The translations under genes and the position numbers were made by a program. Of a DNA stretch of 64,000 bases, positions 37,694 through 46,312 are shown piece by piece. Under the pieces are notes generated by a model. The model was not told the DNA's origin, ran no database searches, and was given only the letters and a program-made list of their open reading frames with translations. Source of the stretch: Aureispira anguillae (GTDB taxonomy: Bacteria; Bacteroidota; Bacteroidia; Chitinophagales; Saprospiraceae). The stretch lies in contig NZ_AP026867.1 of NCBI RefSeq assembly GCF_026000115.1, positions 775,501 through 839,500 of the forward strand, read 5' to 3'. The stretch's first letter is position 1; the number at the start of each line of letters is the position of its first letter.

Positions 37694-37817
37694 GAGAGTA
37701 CATCGTAAAATATAGCAAAAAGGAAGATGTGTGATTATAACAAAATACCTAGATAATCTGATAAGTAATGATAAAAAAACTTGTATTTTGCGCAAAAATT
37801 GAAAATAAGGACAAATT

Positions 37818-38612
37818 ATGAAGCAATATTTAGATTTGTTAAAGCATATCCAAGAAAATGGAACAGCAAAAGGAGACCGTACAGGGACAGGAACTCGATC
37901 GGTTTTTGGGTATCAAATGCGTTTTAATTTAGAAGAAGGTTTTCCGCTTGTTACCACCAAAAAGGTACACCTAAAAAGTATTATCTATGAGTTGTTGTGG
38001 TTTTTAAATGGAGATACCAATGTTAAATATCTACAAGAAAACGGAGTGAGAATTTGGAATGAGTGGGCAGATGAAAATGGAGATTTAGGACCCGTTTATG
38101 GCAAACAATGGCGCAGTTGGACTCGATCAGATGGAGGAACGATAGATCAAATTCAGGAAGTGATAAACACCTTAAAAAATAACCCTAATTCTCGTCGAAT
38201 TATTGTTAATGCTTGGAATGTTGCTGATTTGCCAGCGATGGCTTTGTCTCCTTGTCATACCATGTTTCAATTTTATGTAGCAGAGGGCAAACTGTCTTGT
38301 CAACTTTATCAGCGCAGTGCAGATTGTTTCTTAGGAGTTCCTTTTAACATCGCTTCTTATGCTTTGTTAACAATGATGATTGCACAAGTTTGTGATTTGG
38401 GGCTAGGAGATTTTATCCATACGTTTGGAGATGCTCATTTGTATAACAACCATTTAGAACAAACTGATTTACAGTTGAGCCGTGCGCCTAAGCCTTTGCC
38501 AATGATGAAAATTAATCCTGCTGTTAAGTCTATTTTTGATTTTAAATATGAAGATTTTGAGTTGGTTGGATATGACCCTCATCCTCATATCAAAGGGGCG
38601 GTAGCAGTGTAA
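37818..38612 (+). CDS. thyA: Thymidylate synthase ThyA
   Basis: A 264-residue enzyme that methylates dUMP to dTMP using methylenetetrahydrofolate. It has the usual length and motifs: the N-terminal [17 protein letters not shown] phosphate loop, [25 protein letters not shown], the catalytic Cys146 in [33 protein letters not shown], and [15 protein letters not shown]. It normally works with dihydrofolate reductase, which is not in this window. The gene is single: an inverted repeat and a copy of the intergenic repeat family lie after it. Confidence 0.97.
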   Translation: MKQYLDLLKHIQENGTAKGDRTGTGTRSVFGYQMRFNLEEGFPLVTTKKVHLKSIIYELLWFLNGDTNVKYLQENGVRIWNEWADENGDLGPVYGKQWRSWTRSDGGTIDQIQEVINTLKNNPNSRRIIVNAWNVADLPAMALSPCHTMFQFYVAEGKLSCQLYQRSADCFLGVPFNIASYALLTMMIAQVCDLGLGDFIHTFGDAHLYNNHLEQTDLQLSRAPKPLPMMKINPAVKSIFDFKYEDFELVGYDPHPHIKGAVAV

Positions 38613-38673
38613 GGTGGGCTACTTGCTTAATCTTCAAATGGCTGAATTAAAAGCCTCATGACATAAATAGAAT

Positions 38674-38820
38674 AAGGGGTTTCTTATAAAAAAAATACAA
38701 GTGCTCAAAATCAGTGTTTTAATGATTCACTTTTGGCGTTAATTTGAAAATTTACCGATTTTATAATACTTGATAATCAAAAAACAATTTTGTGTAAACA
38801 TTTTTATAAGAAAACCCTTT
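38674..38820. repeat. Inverted repeat pair downstream of thyA
   Basis: AGGGGTTTCTTATAAAAA at the left and TTTTTATAAGAAAACCCTTT at the right are inverted copies differing by about one base and one gap, roughly 110 bases apart. The interior is AT-rich and non-coding. It could be a small non-autonomous element or a long-range hairpin. It abuts repeat copy D. Confidence 0.4.
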
Positions 38821-38823
38821 AAC

Positions 38824-38988
38824 ATTACTCTGTTGGAAACCCGAATACAAGATGTTTTTTTTGCTTTGTTATAACTGTTCTCATGAGCATAGCGAACTAA
38901 AAAAAGCAAAAAACTATCTCACGAGTGTAACGAACCGACCTCAGGGAGCTCATAAGCGCTAGCGCACTAGCTAATTAACGGAGCATTA
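38824..38988 (+). repeat. Palindrome-ended intergenic repeat, copy D
   Basis: Starts ATTACTCTGTTGGAAACCCG and ends TTAACGGAGCATTA. It contains CGAATACAAGATG (as in A) and CTCACGAGTGTAACGAACCG then ACCTCAGGGAGCT (as in B). CTCATGAGCATAGCGAAC looks like a diverged second copy of the CTCACGAGTG module. It lies in the 655-base gap between thyA and the DUF5916 gene. The remaining 280 bases to the next start show nothing I can name. Confidence 0.65.
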
Positions 38989-39267
38989 CTTTAAATAAAA
39001 TAGAGCTACAAAATTGCACGATACTAAACTATTGATCGATCAGTTTTGTTTCTCTTTTGAATAAAGAAAAAGTGCTTGTCTTTTTCCTAATGATTTGTTG
39101 GTTACTAGAACGCTCTATTTGTCCTATAGATTTGTTGGTGTCCTAATTAAATGGTGTAGGATTAAGAAGCCTTGTTGCTATACAAGTATTTTGGACGAGT
39201 GCTGCCAATGATTGAATATTCCCACTAGCATAAAAAATATATGATGAATCCTGTAAGAAGATAACCA

Positions 39268-41751
39268 ATGAGATTATTATTAGTATTCGTTGCACTAGGA
39301 TGGATGACCTCTCTGACTTGGGCACAGCAAATAGATTCTACCAATAAAAAAATTATTCAAGCCATTTATACGGAGAAGGCTCCCAAGATAGATGGTGTAT
39401 TGGATGAGGCAGTTTGGGAAAATGCTCCCATCGCAACCGATTTTATAGAAAACACCCCCAATCCAGGGCTTAGTGCTTCTCAAAAAACAGAGGTCAAGGT
39501 TTTGTATACAACAGAAGGAATTTATGTGGGAGCTAAAATGTACGATACGGCACCAGATAGTATTCTCAAACAACTGAGTGTAAGAGATGCTAGTGGAAGT
39601 GTTAATGCAGATAACTTTTCCATTTATATTGATGGCATGTACACCCAACAAGCAAATTTTACGTTTAAGGTAACTGCTGCAGGGGTTCAAATTGATGAAA
39701 ATGATGGCGATGCGATTTGGGATGCGGTTTGGGCTAGTGCTGTTCGTATTGTTGAGGATGGGTGGATTGCAGAAATTGAAATACCTTATTCGCAATTGCG
39801 ATTCCCAAAAAGTGTGCAACAAACGTGGGGGATCAATTTTAGTAGAACCATTCGAAGAAGCAGGCAGGAATTTTATTGGAGCGAGATAGATCCTACTCAG
39901 GGCAATGCAGTGCAACAGCAAGGATTGATGAAAGGGATTGAACGAATAAAACCACCTGTTAGGCTCTCGTTTACGCCTTATGTTGCAGGATATTTGAATC
40001 ACGCTTATGATGGAACAACAGGGAAACATACATTAACGCCTAATTTTTCGGCAGGAGCAGATATGAAATATGGGATTAACGAAAGTTTTACCTTAGATGT
40101 CGCATTAGTGCCTGATTTTGGAGATGTTCAATCGGATAATTTAGTATTTAACCTAAGCCCTTTTGAAATTTATTATGCTGAGCGCCGTCCCTTTTTTACA
40201 GAGGGAGTAGAATTATTTGGTCGTGCTAATTTATTTTACTCTAGGAGAATCGGCAGTCGCCCTGCTCGGTATCGCTTGGCTGAAGGTCAGTTAGACAGTA
40301 CCGAATGGGTGACCAGAAATCCCGAAAAGCCGTATTTGATCAATGCATTAAAAGTATCTGGTCGAACCAAAAAAGGACTAGGTTTGGGACTGTTCAACGC
40401 CTTAACAGCGCCTTCTTTTGCTCAGATTCAACGTGACTCAGGAGCAGGTCGAAAATATGAAACGGAATCGTTTACCAATTACAATGTAGTGGTGGTAGAT
40501 CAGCAGTTTTGGAAGCATTCTTACATTAGTTTAATTAATACCTCTGTCATTCGTTTTGGCGGTTATACCGATGCCTTGGCGACAGGAACAGCTTTTAAAA
40601 TTGCAGATAAAAAGAATCTTTATGGAGTTGATGGTAGTGCTGCTATGAGTCATCGTTTTTTAGATACAATGCTCCATAATAAAGGATACGACAGCGGCTA
40701 TCGCTACGATATTGGTTTTCAGAAGTTTAGTGGTAACTTTAGGTTTGGTGTTCGACAAAAAACGATGAGTAAATATTATAACATCAACGACTTGGGATTT
40801 GTGGGAAGAACCAACTTTATTAATAGTTCTGCTTGGGTTTCTTATGACATTTATAAGCCTTTTGGAGCCTTTTTAAGAATGTGGTCTAAGCTAGATTTTT
40901 CTTATGAAATGCTATATAATCCTGCTGTTTTTACTCGGATTCAATTTGGAGGAAATTGGGGAGGACTGCTCCGAAATTTTTTATCCATTGGGGCTGATTT
41001 TAGGGTAGAACCAATTGGATATAATGATTATTTTGAGGCAAGAACCGATGGACAAGTTTGGGCAAAACCAACTTGGACTAGGATTAACTTTTGGTTTTCC
41101 AGTGATTACCGCAAAGCTTTTGCACTAGATGGCTGGGTAAATTACCGTCGTTTTTGGGGGGCAGGAGCTTGGACGGGCTCAGATGTGATAGCAGGAAACC
41201 TCAAACCATTGATTCGTTTTAACGATCATTTTAATATGATATTGAGTGCTACATTTACCGTACGACGCAATAGTTTGGGCTATGTGACCAAAACAGACAA
41301 TGGGGCAGGAGGAGACCAAATTATTTTTGGAAGTCGTTTTAGGCAAGATTTAGAAACTTCCATTGCTGCTAACTACCTATTTACCAATAAAATTTCTTTA
41401 ACTTTACGAGTACGACATTATTGGGCTGTTGTCGATTACAATCAATTTTATTTGCTTCAGACCAATGGAACAATGGGGGATGCACCATATACAGGTGAAC
41501 ATGATGCGAATTATAATGCGTTTAATGTAGATTTAATTTTCCGTTGGCGTTTTGCGCCAGGTTCAGAGCTCAATGTCGTTTGGAAAAATGCCGTTTTAGA
41601 TAATGGAACAAACCCTAATTATAGCTATTTTAGTAATTTTGGTAGAATGTTTGAAACGGGACAAAATAATCAGTTCTCTATTAAGGCCTTATATTATTTA
41701 GATTTCTTTAAGTTGTTTAAAAACAAGAATCAAGGGAAACGTTTGGAGTAA
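39268..41751 (+). CDS. DUF5916 outer-membrane protein with CBM9-like N-terminal domain
   Basis: An 827-residue protein with signal peptide MRLLLVFVALGWMTSLTWAQ. An N-terminal family-9 carbohydrate-binding-like domain (about 35-215: APKIDGVLDEAVWENAPIAT, EVKVLYTTEGIYVGAKMYD, WIAEIEIPYSQLRFP) is followed by a long DUF5916 region rich in alternating aromatic strands (YYAERRPFFTEGVELFG; LYYLDFFKLF), which probably forms an outer-membrane beta-barrel. Members are common in Bacteroidota and often annotated as hydrolases, but no activity is established. Its stop is 38 bases before the next gene, suggesting co-transcription. Confidence 0.85.
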   Translation: MRLLLVFVALGWMTSLTWAQQIDSTNKKIIQAIYTEKAPKIDGVLDEAVWENAPIATDFIENTPNPGLSASQKTEVKVLYTTEGIYVGAKMYDTAPDSILKQLSVRDASGSVNADNFSIYIDGMYTQQANFTFKVTAAGVQIDENDGDAIWDAVWASAVRIVEDGWIAEIEIPYSQLRFPKSVQQTWGINFSRTIRRSRQEFYWSEIDPTQGNAVQQQGLMKGIERIKPPVRLSFTPYVAGYLNHAYDGTTGKHTLTPNFSAGADMKYGINESFTLDVALVPDFGDVQSDNLVFNLSPFEIYYAERRPFFTEGVELFGRANLFYSRRIGSRPARYRLAEGQLDSTEWVTRNPEKPYLINALKVSGRTKKGLGLGLFNALTAPSFAQIQRDSGAGRKYETESFTNYNVVVVDQQFWKHSYISLINTSVIRFGGYTDALATGTAFKIADKKNLYGVDGSAAMSHRFLDTMLHNKGYDSGYRYDIGFQKFSGNFRFGVRQKTMSKYYNINDLGFVGRTNFINSSAWVSYDIYKPFGAFLRMWSKLDFSYEMLYNPAVFTRIQFGGNWGGLLRNFLSIGADFRVEPIGYNDYFEARTDGQVWAKPTWTRINFWFSSDYRKAFALDGWVNYRRFWGAGAWTGSDVIAGNLKPLIRFNDHFNMILSATFTVRRNSLGYVTKTDNGAGGDQIIFGSRFRQDLETSIAANYLFTNKISLTLRVRHYWAVVDYNQFYLLQTNGTMGDAPYTGEHDANYNAFNVDLIFRWRFAPGSELNVVWKNAVLDNGTNPNYSYFSNFGRMFETGQNNQFSIKALYYLDFFKLFKNKNQGKRLE

Positions 41752-41789
41752 TTATAGTGCCATTAAAACAATCTAAAAATAGGACGACT

Positions 41790-42335
41790 ATGAAAAAGAC
41801 CATCTTATTAACACTTATTTTTAGTGTGGCGATAACTACTTTTTTGAAGGCTCAATCCATTGAAGAAGTGGGGGCAGTTGCAGCCAAAGGTCTGTGCGAT
41901 TGTGTCAACGAAACGTATAGTAATATAGATAGCGATGTTAAGCGTGCAATGATTCGAATCATAAAATATCAAAGCCAAAACAAAGCAAGAGAAATGGAGA
42001 CCTATATCAATTCTCTTTCCACAGATTTGGCTGCTAGAATCGAGGAACAAGCAGTGCTTTTTCAAGAAAACAACGACCTATTTGAGTTATGCGTAGAGGA
42101 TATGGAAGAGGCTATGGCAAAGATCGGACTGGACGAAACCCTCTATGCTGATGTAACCGAGGAAGCGTTTGAACAAATATTGCTAGAACAGATGAATGCG
42201 ATAAAAGGCTGTAAGTTTGCCTATCTTTTAATGAGTTTAGGTTTAGCAGAAGGGCAAGAGAGTGGTACGGAAAACAAAGGGCAAACAAAGGATAATTCTT
42301 ACCATAAAAAATTCGAAGGAACAGGAGGAAATTAA
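41790..42335 (+). CDS. Small secreted protein, function unknown
   Basis: A 181-residue protein starting MKKTILLTLIFSVAITTFLKAQ, a signal peptide. An in-frame GTG 11 codons upstream is less likely. The mature part is helical and acidic, with a CxC pair near the start (KGLCDCVNETYSNID) and two more cysteines (FELCVEDME, AIKGCKFAYL). The family of Bacteroidota periplasmic proteins with an early CDC motif is familiar to me, but I know of no function. It follows the DUF5916 gene in the same direction and converges on the OmpA-domain gene with 15 bases between stops. Confidence 0.65.
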   Translation: MKKTILLTLIFSVAITTFLKAQSIEEVGAVAAKGLCDCVNETYSNIDSDVKRAMIRIIKYQSQNKAREMETYINSLSTDLAARIEEQAVLFQENNDLFELCVEDMEEAMAKIGLDETLYADVTEEAFEQILLEQMNAIKGCKFAYLLMSLGLAEGQESGTENKGQTKDNSYHKKFEGTGGN

Positions 42336-42350
42336 AGAACCGTTATTCCA

Positions 42351-43370
42351 TTACTCATTGCAAGACATTTTTATTTCGACTCGACGATTAACAATACTTC
42401 CTTCTTTTACCAATGGTTTTTTAGACCCAAACCATTCATAGTTAATTCGACGAGCTTTTATACCATACATGGTTAGCCAACGCTGAATTTTTATAACTCG
42501 TTGTTTAGACAACTCTATATTTCGTTCTTCTGAACCAAAAATATCGCTGTGTCCATAGAGCTCCACTGTTGCCTTAGGATGCTCTTTCATATAATTGAAA
42601 ATAATGTTTAGGGTTGCATTAGCGGCAATCATCCCTTTAAATTTAGTGCTATTGTCATGGAACTTAATCTGATCTAAGATCAGTAGCTCTTCACAAACTA
42701 AATCTTGAGGTTTATGCAGCCGTTTGGAGGAGGGAGCATCTTCTTTAGGTGGGCTTGGTAGAGGATTAGATGTAGTTGTTCCTATGTATTTTTCTTCAAA
42801 GGTTTTTACATTTTTTTTACTATCTGCCTCATTTCCCAAATCTTTATCGTTCCAAGTTTTTAGTTTAATATTAAAACAATTAAAATGCTTCCTGTTAAAC
42901 TCCTGTCCTTTGCCTTCTATAAGATCGGCTACTTTCATATCATCGTCTAAGCGTCCAAAATGCACTTCGCAACTAAAAATAGTATGTCCTGCTTTAGTGC
43001 TTAAGTGGTCAACATGGAATGCTTCCTTAGAAACATTCTCCTTAACTAGAACCCCATTCCTACGGATGTTTTTTACCGCAGTAATATCAAATTCCTTATC
43101 TATCCCTCTTCCTTTTAGATACCAAGGAGATTCTCCTCCAGGAGGATAAAAGATAGCTCCACCAGAGGTTTCATGGTCGCAAACAAAACGAAAATAAAAA
43201 ATGGTACTAGAGGGCGTATAGTCAATTTTGTCTAAGATATAGGAATCTTGCCATTTTCTATATTGTGGTTTGTGATCGGTATAATTATGCTGCTCTTGGG
43301 CTAGAATATTGTTTGTTGTTAAGGCTAAAAATAAAGTAAAACAAAATAAATGACAAAGTAACTTTTTCAT
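42351..43370 (-). CDS. OmpA-domain protein with an unrecognised N-terminal domain (paralogue 1)
   Basis: A 339-residue protein starting MKKLLCHLFCFTLFLALTTN, a signal peptide; 14 extra codons upstream are possible. The N-terminal domain (about 25-195) is shared with the next two genes: YRKWQDSYILDKIDYTPSST, FYFRFVCD, FYPPGGESPWYLKG, FDITAVKNIRRNGVL, FSCEVHFGRL, LIEGKGQEFN and HFNCFNIKLKTW. A short linker leads to an OmpA_C-like peptidoglycan-binding domain (about 235-339; MKEHPKATVELYGHSDIFG, NIELSKQRVIKIQRWL, NRRVEIKMSC). It probably tethers the novel domain to the cell wall. It is the last of three leftward paralogues, 32 bases after the second. Confidence 0.75.
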   Translation of the reverse strand: MKKLLCHLFCFTLFLALTTNNILAQEQHNYTDHKPQYRKWQDSYILDKIDYTPSSTIFYFRFVCDHETSGGAIFYPPGGESPWYLKGRGIDKEFDITAVKNIRRNGVLVKENVSKEAFHVDHLSTKAGHTIFSCEVHFGRLDDDMKVADLIEGKGQEFNRKHFNCFNIKLKTWNDKDLGNEADSKKNVKTFEEKYIGTTTSNPLPSPPKEDAPSSKRLHKPQDLVCEELLILDQIKFHDNSTKFKGMIAANATLNIIFNYMKEHPKATVELYGHSDIFGSEERNIELSKQRVIKIQRWLTMYGIKARRINYEWFGSKKPLVKEGSIVNRRVEIKMSCNE

Positions 43371-43402
43371 ACGTGGGGGTGTTGAGGACTGAAATTTAAT
43401 GG

Positions 43403-44536
43403 TTAATTGCAATTAACCATTATTTCAACCCTTCTGTTAATAGGACTTCCTTCGGGCTTTAGTGGCTGGTCAGGACCAAACCATTCGTAGTTAATTCGAT
43501 GGATTTTAATTCCGTACATGGTTAACCAGCGTTGAATTTTTATAACCCGTTGCCTAGATAATTCCATATTGGCTTCCTTGTCGCCAAAAACATCGGTATG
43601 CCCATAAAGTGTTAGCGTAGATTCAGGATGTTCTTTCATGTAGTTGAATAGAATAAAAAGCGTTCTATTTGCTGCAACCATGCCTTTAAATTTGACGCTA
43701 TTATCATGAAATTTAATCTTATCCAAAACCAGCATTTCACCACAAACAATATCTTGTGAAGAATTTAAGCGACTCACAGAATGTGGGTATTCTTCTTCTG
43801 GTTTTGGTTCGGGAGCTGGTTCTGGTTCTGGCTCAGGGGTTGGTTCTGGTTCTGGCTCAGGAGTAGGTTCTGGCTCAGGCTCAGGTTTGGGTTTTGGATC
43901 TGGCTTGGGTTTGGGTTTCGGAGCAGGGGTAGGTTTTACATTTTTAGGTTTAGAATTGACCCCATATTTTTTTTCAAATTCAGAAACCTTTTTCTCGCTA
44001 TCTTTTTTATTTCCAAGATCACTATCATCCCAAGTTTTTAGCTTGACGTTAAAACAATTGAAGTGATTTTTGTTGAATTCTTGTCCTTTTCCTTCGATTA
44101 AATCCGCTGATGTTAGATCATTAGGAAGGCGTTCAAAATGAACTTCACAGCTAAATACCGTATAGCCAACACCCTCCAAGGCAGAGATGCTATAAGCAGC
44201 ATTTCGGACTTTAGATTTCATTAATTTACCATTTCTACGCACATTGCGAATTTCTTTGATGTCAAAGTTTTTTTTGACATTTCTCCCTTTTAGATACCAC
44301 GGATGTTCTCCTCCTGGCGGATAAAAAATAGCATTTGTGAATTTGCCACTTTTACAAACAAAACGAAAATAGAAGATCGTGCGATCTCGAGTATAATCGA
44401 TTTTATCCAAAATATAATCATCTTGCCATTTTCTATACGAAGGTTTATGATCTGTATATGTTTTTTGGGCAACAGATGGTGTAATAATGAATGAAAGAAT
44501 AAATAATAAAAAAATATAAAATGGTATTGTTTTCAT
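43403..44536 (-). CDS. OmpA-domain protein with an unrecognised N-terminal domain and Pro-rich linker (paralogue 2)
   Basis: A 377-residue protein with signal peptide (IPFYIFLLFILSFIITPSVAQ). The N-terminal domain matches paralogue 1 closely (YRKWQDDYILDKIDYTRDRT, FYPPGGEHPWYLKGRNVKK, FSCEVHFERL, LIEGKGQEFNKNHFNCFNVK). It is followed by a linker of about 55 residues made of PKPKPDPKPKPEPEPEPTPE-type repeats, then an OmpA_C domain (LTLYGHTDVFGDKEANMELS, NRRVEIMVNC). The Pro-Glu/Lys linker is a rod that can span the periplasm or cell wall and is likely to vary in length between strains because its DNA is repetitive (GGCTCAGG / GGTTCTGG words). It is probably co-transcribed with paralogue 1. Confidence 0.75.
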   Translation of the reverse strand: MKTIPFYIFLLFILSFIITPSVAQKTYTDHKPSYRKWQDDYILDKIDYTRDRTIFYFRFVCKSGKFTNAIFYPPGGEHPWYLKGRNVKKNFDIKEIRNVRRNGKLMKSKVRNAAYSISALEGVGYTVFSCEVHFERLPNDLTSADLIEGKGQEFNKNHFNCFNVKLKTWDDSDLGNKKDSEKKVSEFEKKYGVNSKPKNVKPTPAPKPKPKPDPKPKPEPEPEPTPEPEPEPTPEPEPEPAPEPKPEEEYPHSVSRLNSSQDIVCGEMLVLDKIKFHDNSVKFKGMVAANRTLFILFNYMKEHPESTLTLYGHTDVFGDKEANMELSRQRVIKIQRWLTMYGIKIHRINYEWFGPDQPLKPEGSPINRRVEIMVNCN

Positions 44537-44634
44537 TTATTTGTATTGATGTTTTGGATTTTTGAAGTTATTCATTGGACTAAACAAATCCTTCTGTATA
44601 TAACAAACAAAATTTTTGCCAGTATTATTATACT

Positions 44635-44976
44635 AATACTTCGTTGATTTTTATGTTTTCTTATGAAATGGGCTATTCTAGTTGAATAGCATTTGAAACA
44701 TTTAATTCATGAGAAGTAGAATCTTGTAACAAAGACTTTCTCTAATTTAAAAAAAATAAAAAGATTGTGATTAGTTTTTATCTTTTTGTTAGATAGTTAT
44801 TTATAACTCGAAGTTGTTTAAAAATAGAGTTGCTTCGTTATGCGTTTCACTTATGGGGCAGGAAGCTGGGTTTGTGAGTGCTTCGCAGTTTTGTTGAATC
44901 AAGCCCATGGCAAGCTCATATAGATATAGTGAGTACCACCCCAAGAATAGCTCATGAGTGCAAGGAGCTAACCAAG
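44635..44976 (+). repeat. Degenerate pieces of the intergenic repeat family
   Basis: AATACTTCGTTGA at 44635-44647 matches the family left end at 12 of 13 bases. GCTCATGAGTGCAAGGAGCT followed by AACCAAG at 44950-44976 resembles the copy E module GGCTCACGAGTGATAACAAG followed by CTAACCAAG. No clear right end is present. These lie in the 463-base gap between paralogues 2 and 3. The remainder of the gap shows nothing. Confidence 0.35.
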
Positions 44977-44999
44977 CAGCAAAAGCTGATTTTTAGTGC

Positions 45000-46223
45000 T
45001 TATTTAAAATAGGGATGAATTAATTTAATATCAAAAAAATTGAAGTGGTTAGTGTCTTTTGATTTTTTTCGTCCTTCTATTAGATGTACTTTATTAACAG
45101 ATGGGGGAAGGCGCTCAAAATGAACTTGACAAGAGAAGAAAGTAACTTCTTGGTTAGCATCGGTTTCTAATCGTAAGGGAAAGTCAGATAGCTTCTTTAA
45201 TTTTAGAACGCCATTTTGCTTGATGTCAGTTACAGCCTTAAAGTCATATTTTTTTCCTGATTGTGCATCTTTTAAAAACCATGGATGTTTGCTATTGCTT
45301 GAATAAAAGAGGGCAGAAGAGACGGAACCATGAGTGGGAAATCGAAATAACAATAGAAATATGATTTCGGTTTTGGTATAGATCACTTTATGTAGTATGT
45401 AATCCTTCTTCCAAGGTCTATAAATAGGATTGGGATCAATGATGCCTCTATTTTTATAGGCATCTAAGTCATCGCTAATTAACTCATCTAGGGATTTTTG
45501 TATTTCCCCTTCTTTTTTTTGATGCTCAAACCTATCTTCTATGTATTCAATTGAAAAATCCCCTTTTTGGGATTTGTTTTTTGGTGTTGCATCAATAGCA
45601 ACTCTCTTAGGTGCTTTGAGAGGCTTATCATTAACAAAAGACTGTTTTGAGTTATTAATTTGTTGCTCAAAATTTTGGATGCGTTTTGTTACTTCACTGG
45701 CCTCCTTAATTTCCTCATTTTTTAAATTAATATCTAGGCAATTCAGATGATTTCTATGAGATTTGTTTCCTCGTCCTTCTACTAATGATATTTTTTCTAA
45801 GTTTTCGGGCAGCCGCTCAAAGTAGATTTGGCAAGTAAAAAAAGTATGTTCTGTTTTTTCCTTAGTGAGTGCCGAAATGGTATGTTGTTCTTGCTCCAGT
45901 ATTTCTAGCTGTATAAGACCATTTTTAGCAATATTCGTCAGCTTTTGTTGTGGATAAACCATTCCAGCTTCTGTTTCTAATACCCATGCAAATGTTCCTT
46001 TTGAAGCATAAAAAGTGGGGCTATCATATTGGCTATTGTTTTTGGCAAATCGAAAATGAATTATGGTATGCTGTGAAGTAAATTCGATTTTGTCGATTTG
46101 ATACGTTGCCGACCACGTTTTATATTGAGGATTGTAATCAATGTAATTTATTTGGGCAAACAAGAAATTATTGGTTAATCCAAACATAAAAAAAAAGAAC
46201 CCTATATACAGTTTGTAAAACAT
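45000..46223 (-). CDS. Secreted protein with two copies of the unrecognised WxxxYxxDKI domain (paralogue 3)
   Basis: A 407-residue protein with signal peptide (LYIGFFFFMFGLTNNFLFAQ) and no OmpA domain. The domain of paralogues 1 and 2 occurs twice. Copy one is about 25-195 (YKTWSATYQIDKIEFTSQHT, FAWVLE, FFTCQIYFERL, LVEGRGNKSHRNHLNCLDIN). Copy two is about 260-407 (YRPWKKDYILHKVIYTKTEI, FYSSNSKHPWFLK, FFSCQVHFERL, LIEGRKKSKDTNHFNFFDIK). A charged linker (KKEGEIQKSLDELISDD) joins them. The domain's Cys in F(S/T)C(E/Q)V is kept in all four copies. Function unknown. It lies 463 bases upstream of paralogue 2 on the same strand. Confidence 0.7.
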   Translation of the reverse strand: MFYKLYIGFFFFMFGLTNNFLFAQINYIDYNPQYKTWSATYQIDKIEFTSQHTIIHFRFAKNNSQYDSPTFYASKGTFAWVLETEAGMVYPQQKLTNIAKNGLIQLEILEQEQHTISALTKEKTEHTFFTCQIYFERLPENLEKISLVEGRGNKSHRNHLNCLDINLKNEEIKEASEVTKRIQNFEQQINNSKQSFVNDKPLKAPKRVAIDATPKNKSQKGDFSIEYIEDRFEHQKKEGEIQKSLDELISDDLDAYKNRGIIDPNPIYRPWKKDYILHKVIYTKTEIIFLLLFRFPTHGSVSSALFYSSNSKHPWFLKDAQSGKKYDFKAVTDIKQNGVLKLKKLSDFPLRLETDANQEVTFFSCQVHFERLPPSVNKVHLIEGRKKSKDTNHFNFFDIKLIHPYFK

Positions 46224-46312
46224 AGTAAATATGATAGTGTCTTTGGATGAAATAAATAACTCCTTTCAGTAGATAGAGAAAAGGAAGGATTGCATTTAGA
46301 GCATTCTTATGC

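Noticed and set aside
39295-40029. 244-residue leftward frame
   Set aside because: It lies wholly inside the DUF5916 gene on the other strand and has no recognisable domain.
43800-43930. Regular short repeats as a possible CRISPR array
   Set aside because: The repeats are in frame, code for Pro-Glu/Pro-Lys dipeptides, and have no spacer structure.
43781-44041. Trp/Phe-rich rightward frame
   Set aside because: Antisense reading of the Pro-rich linker repeats.
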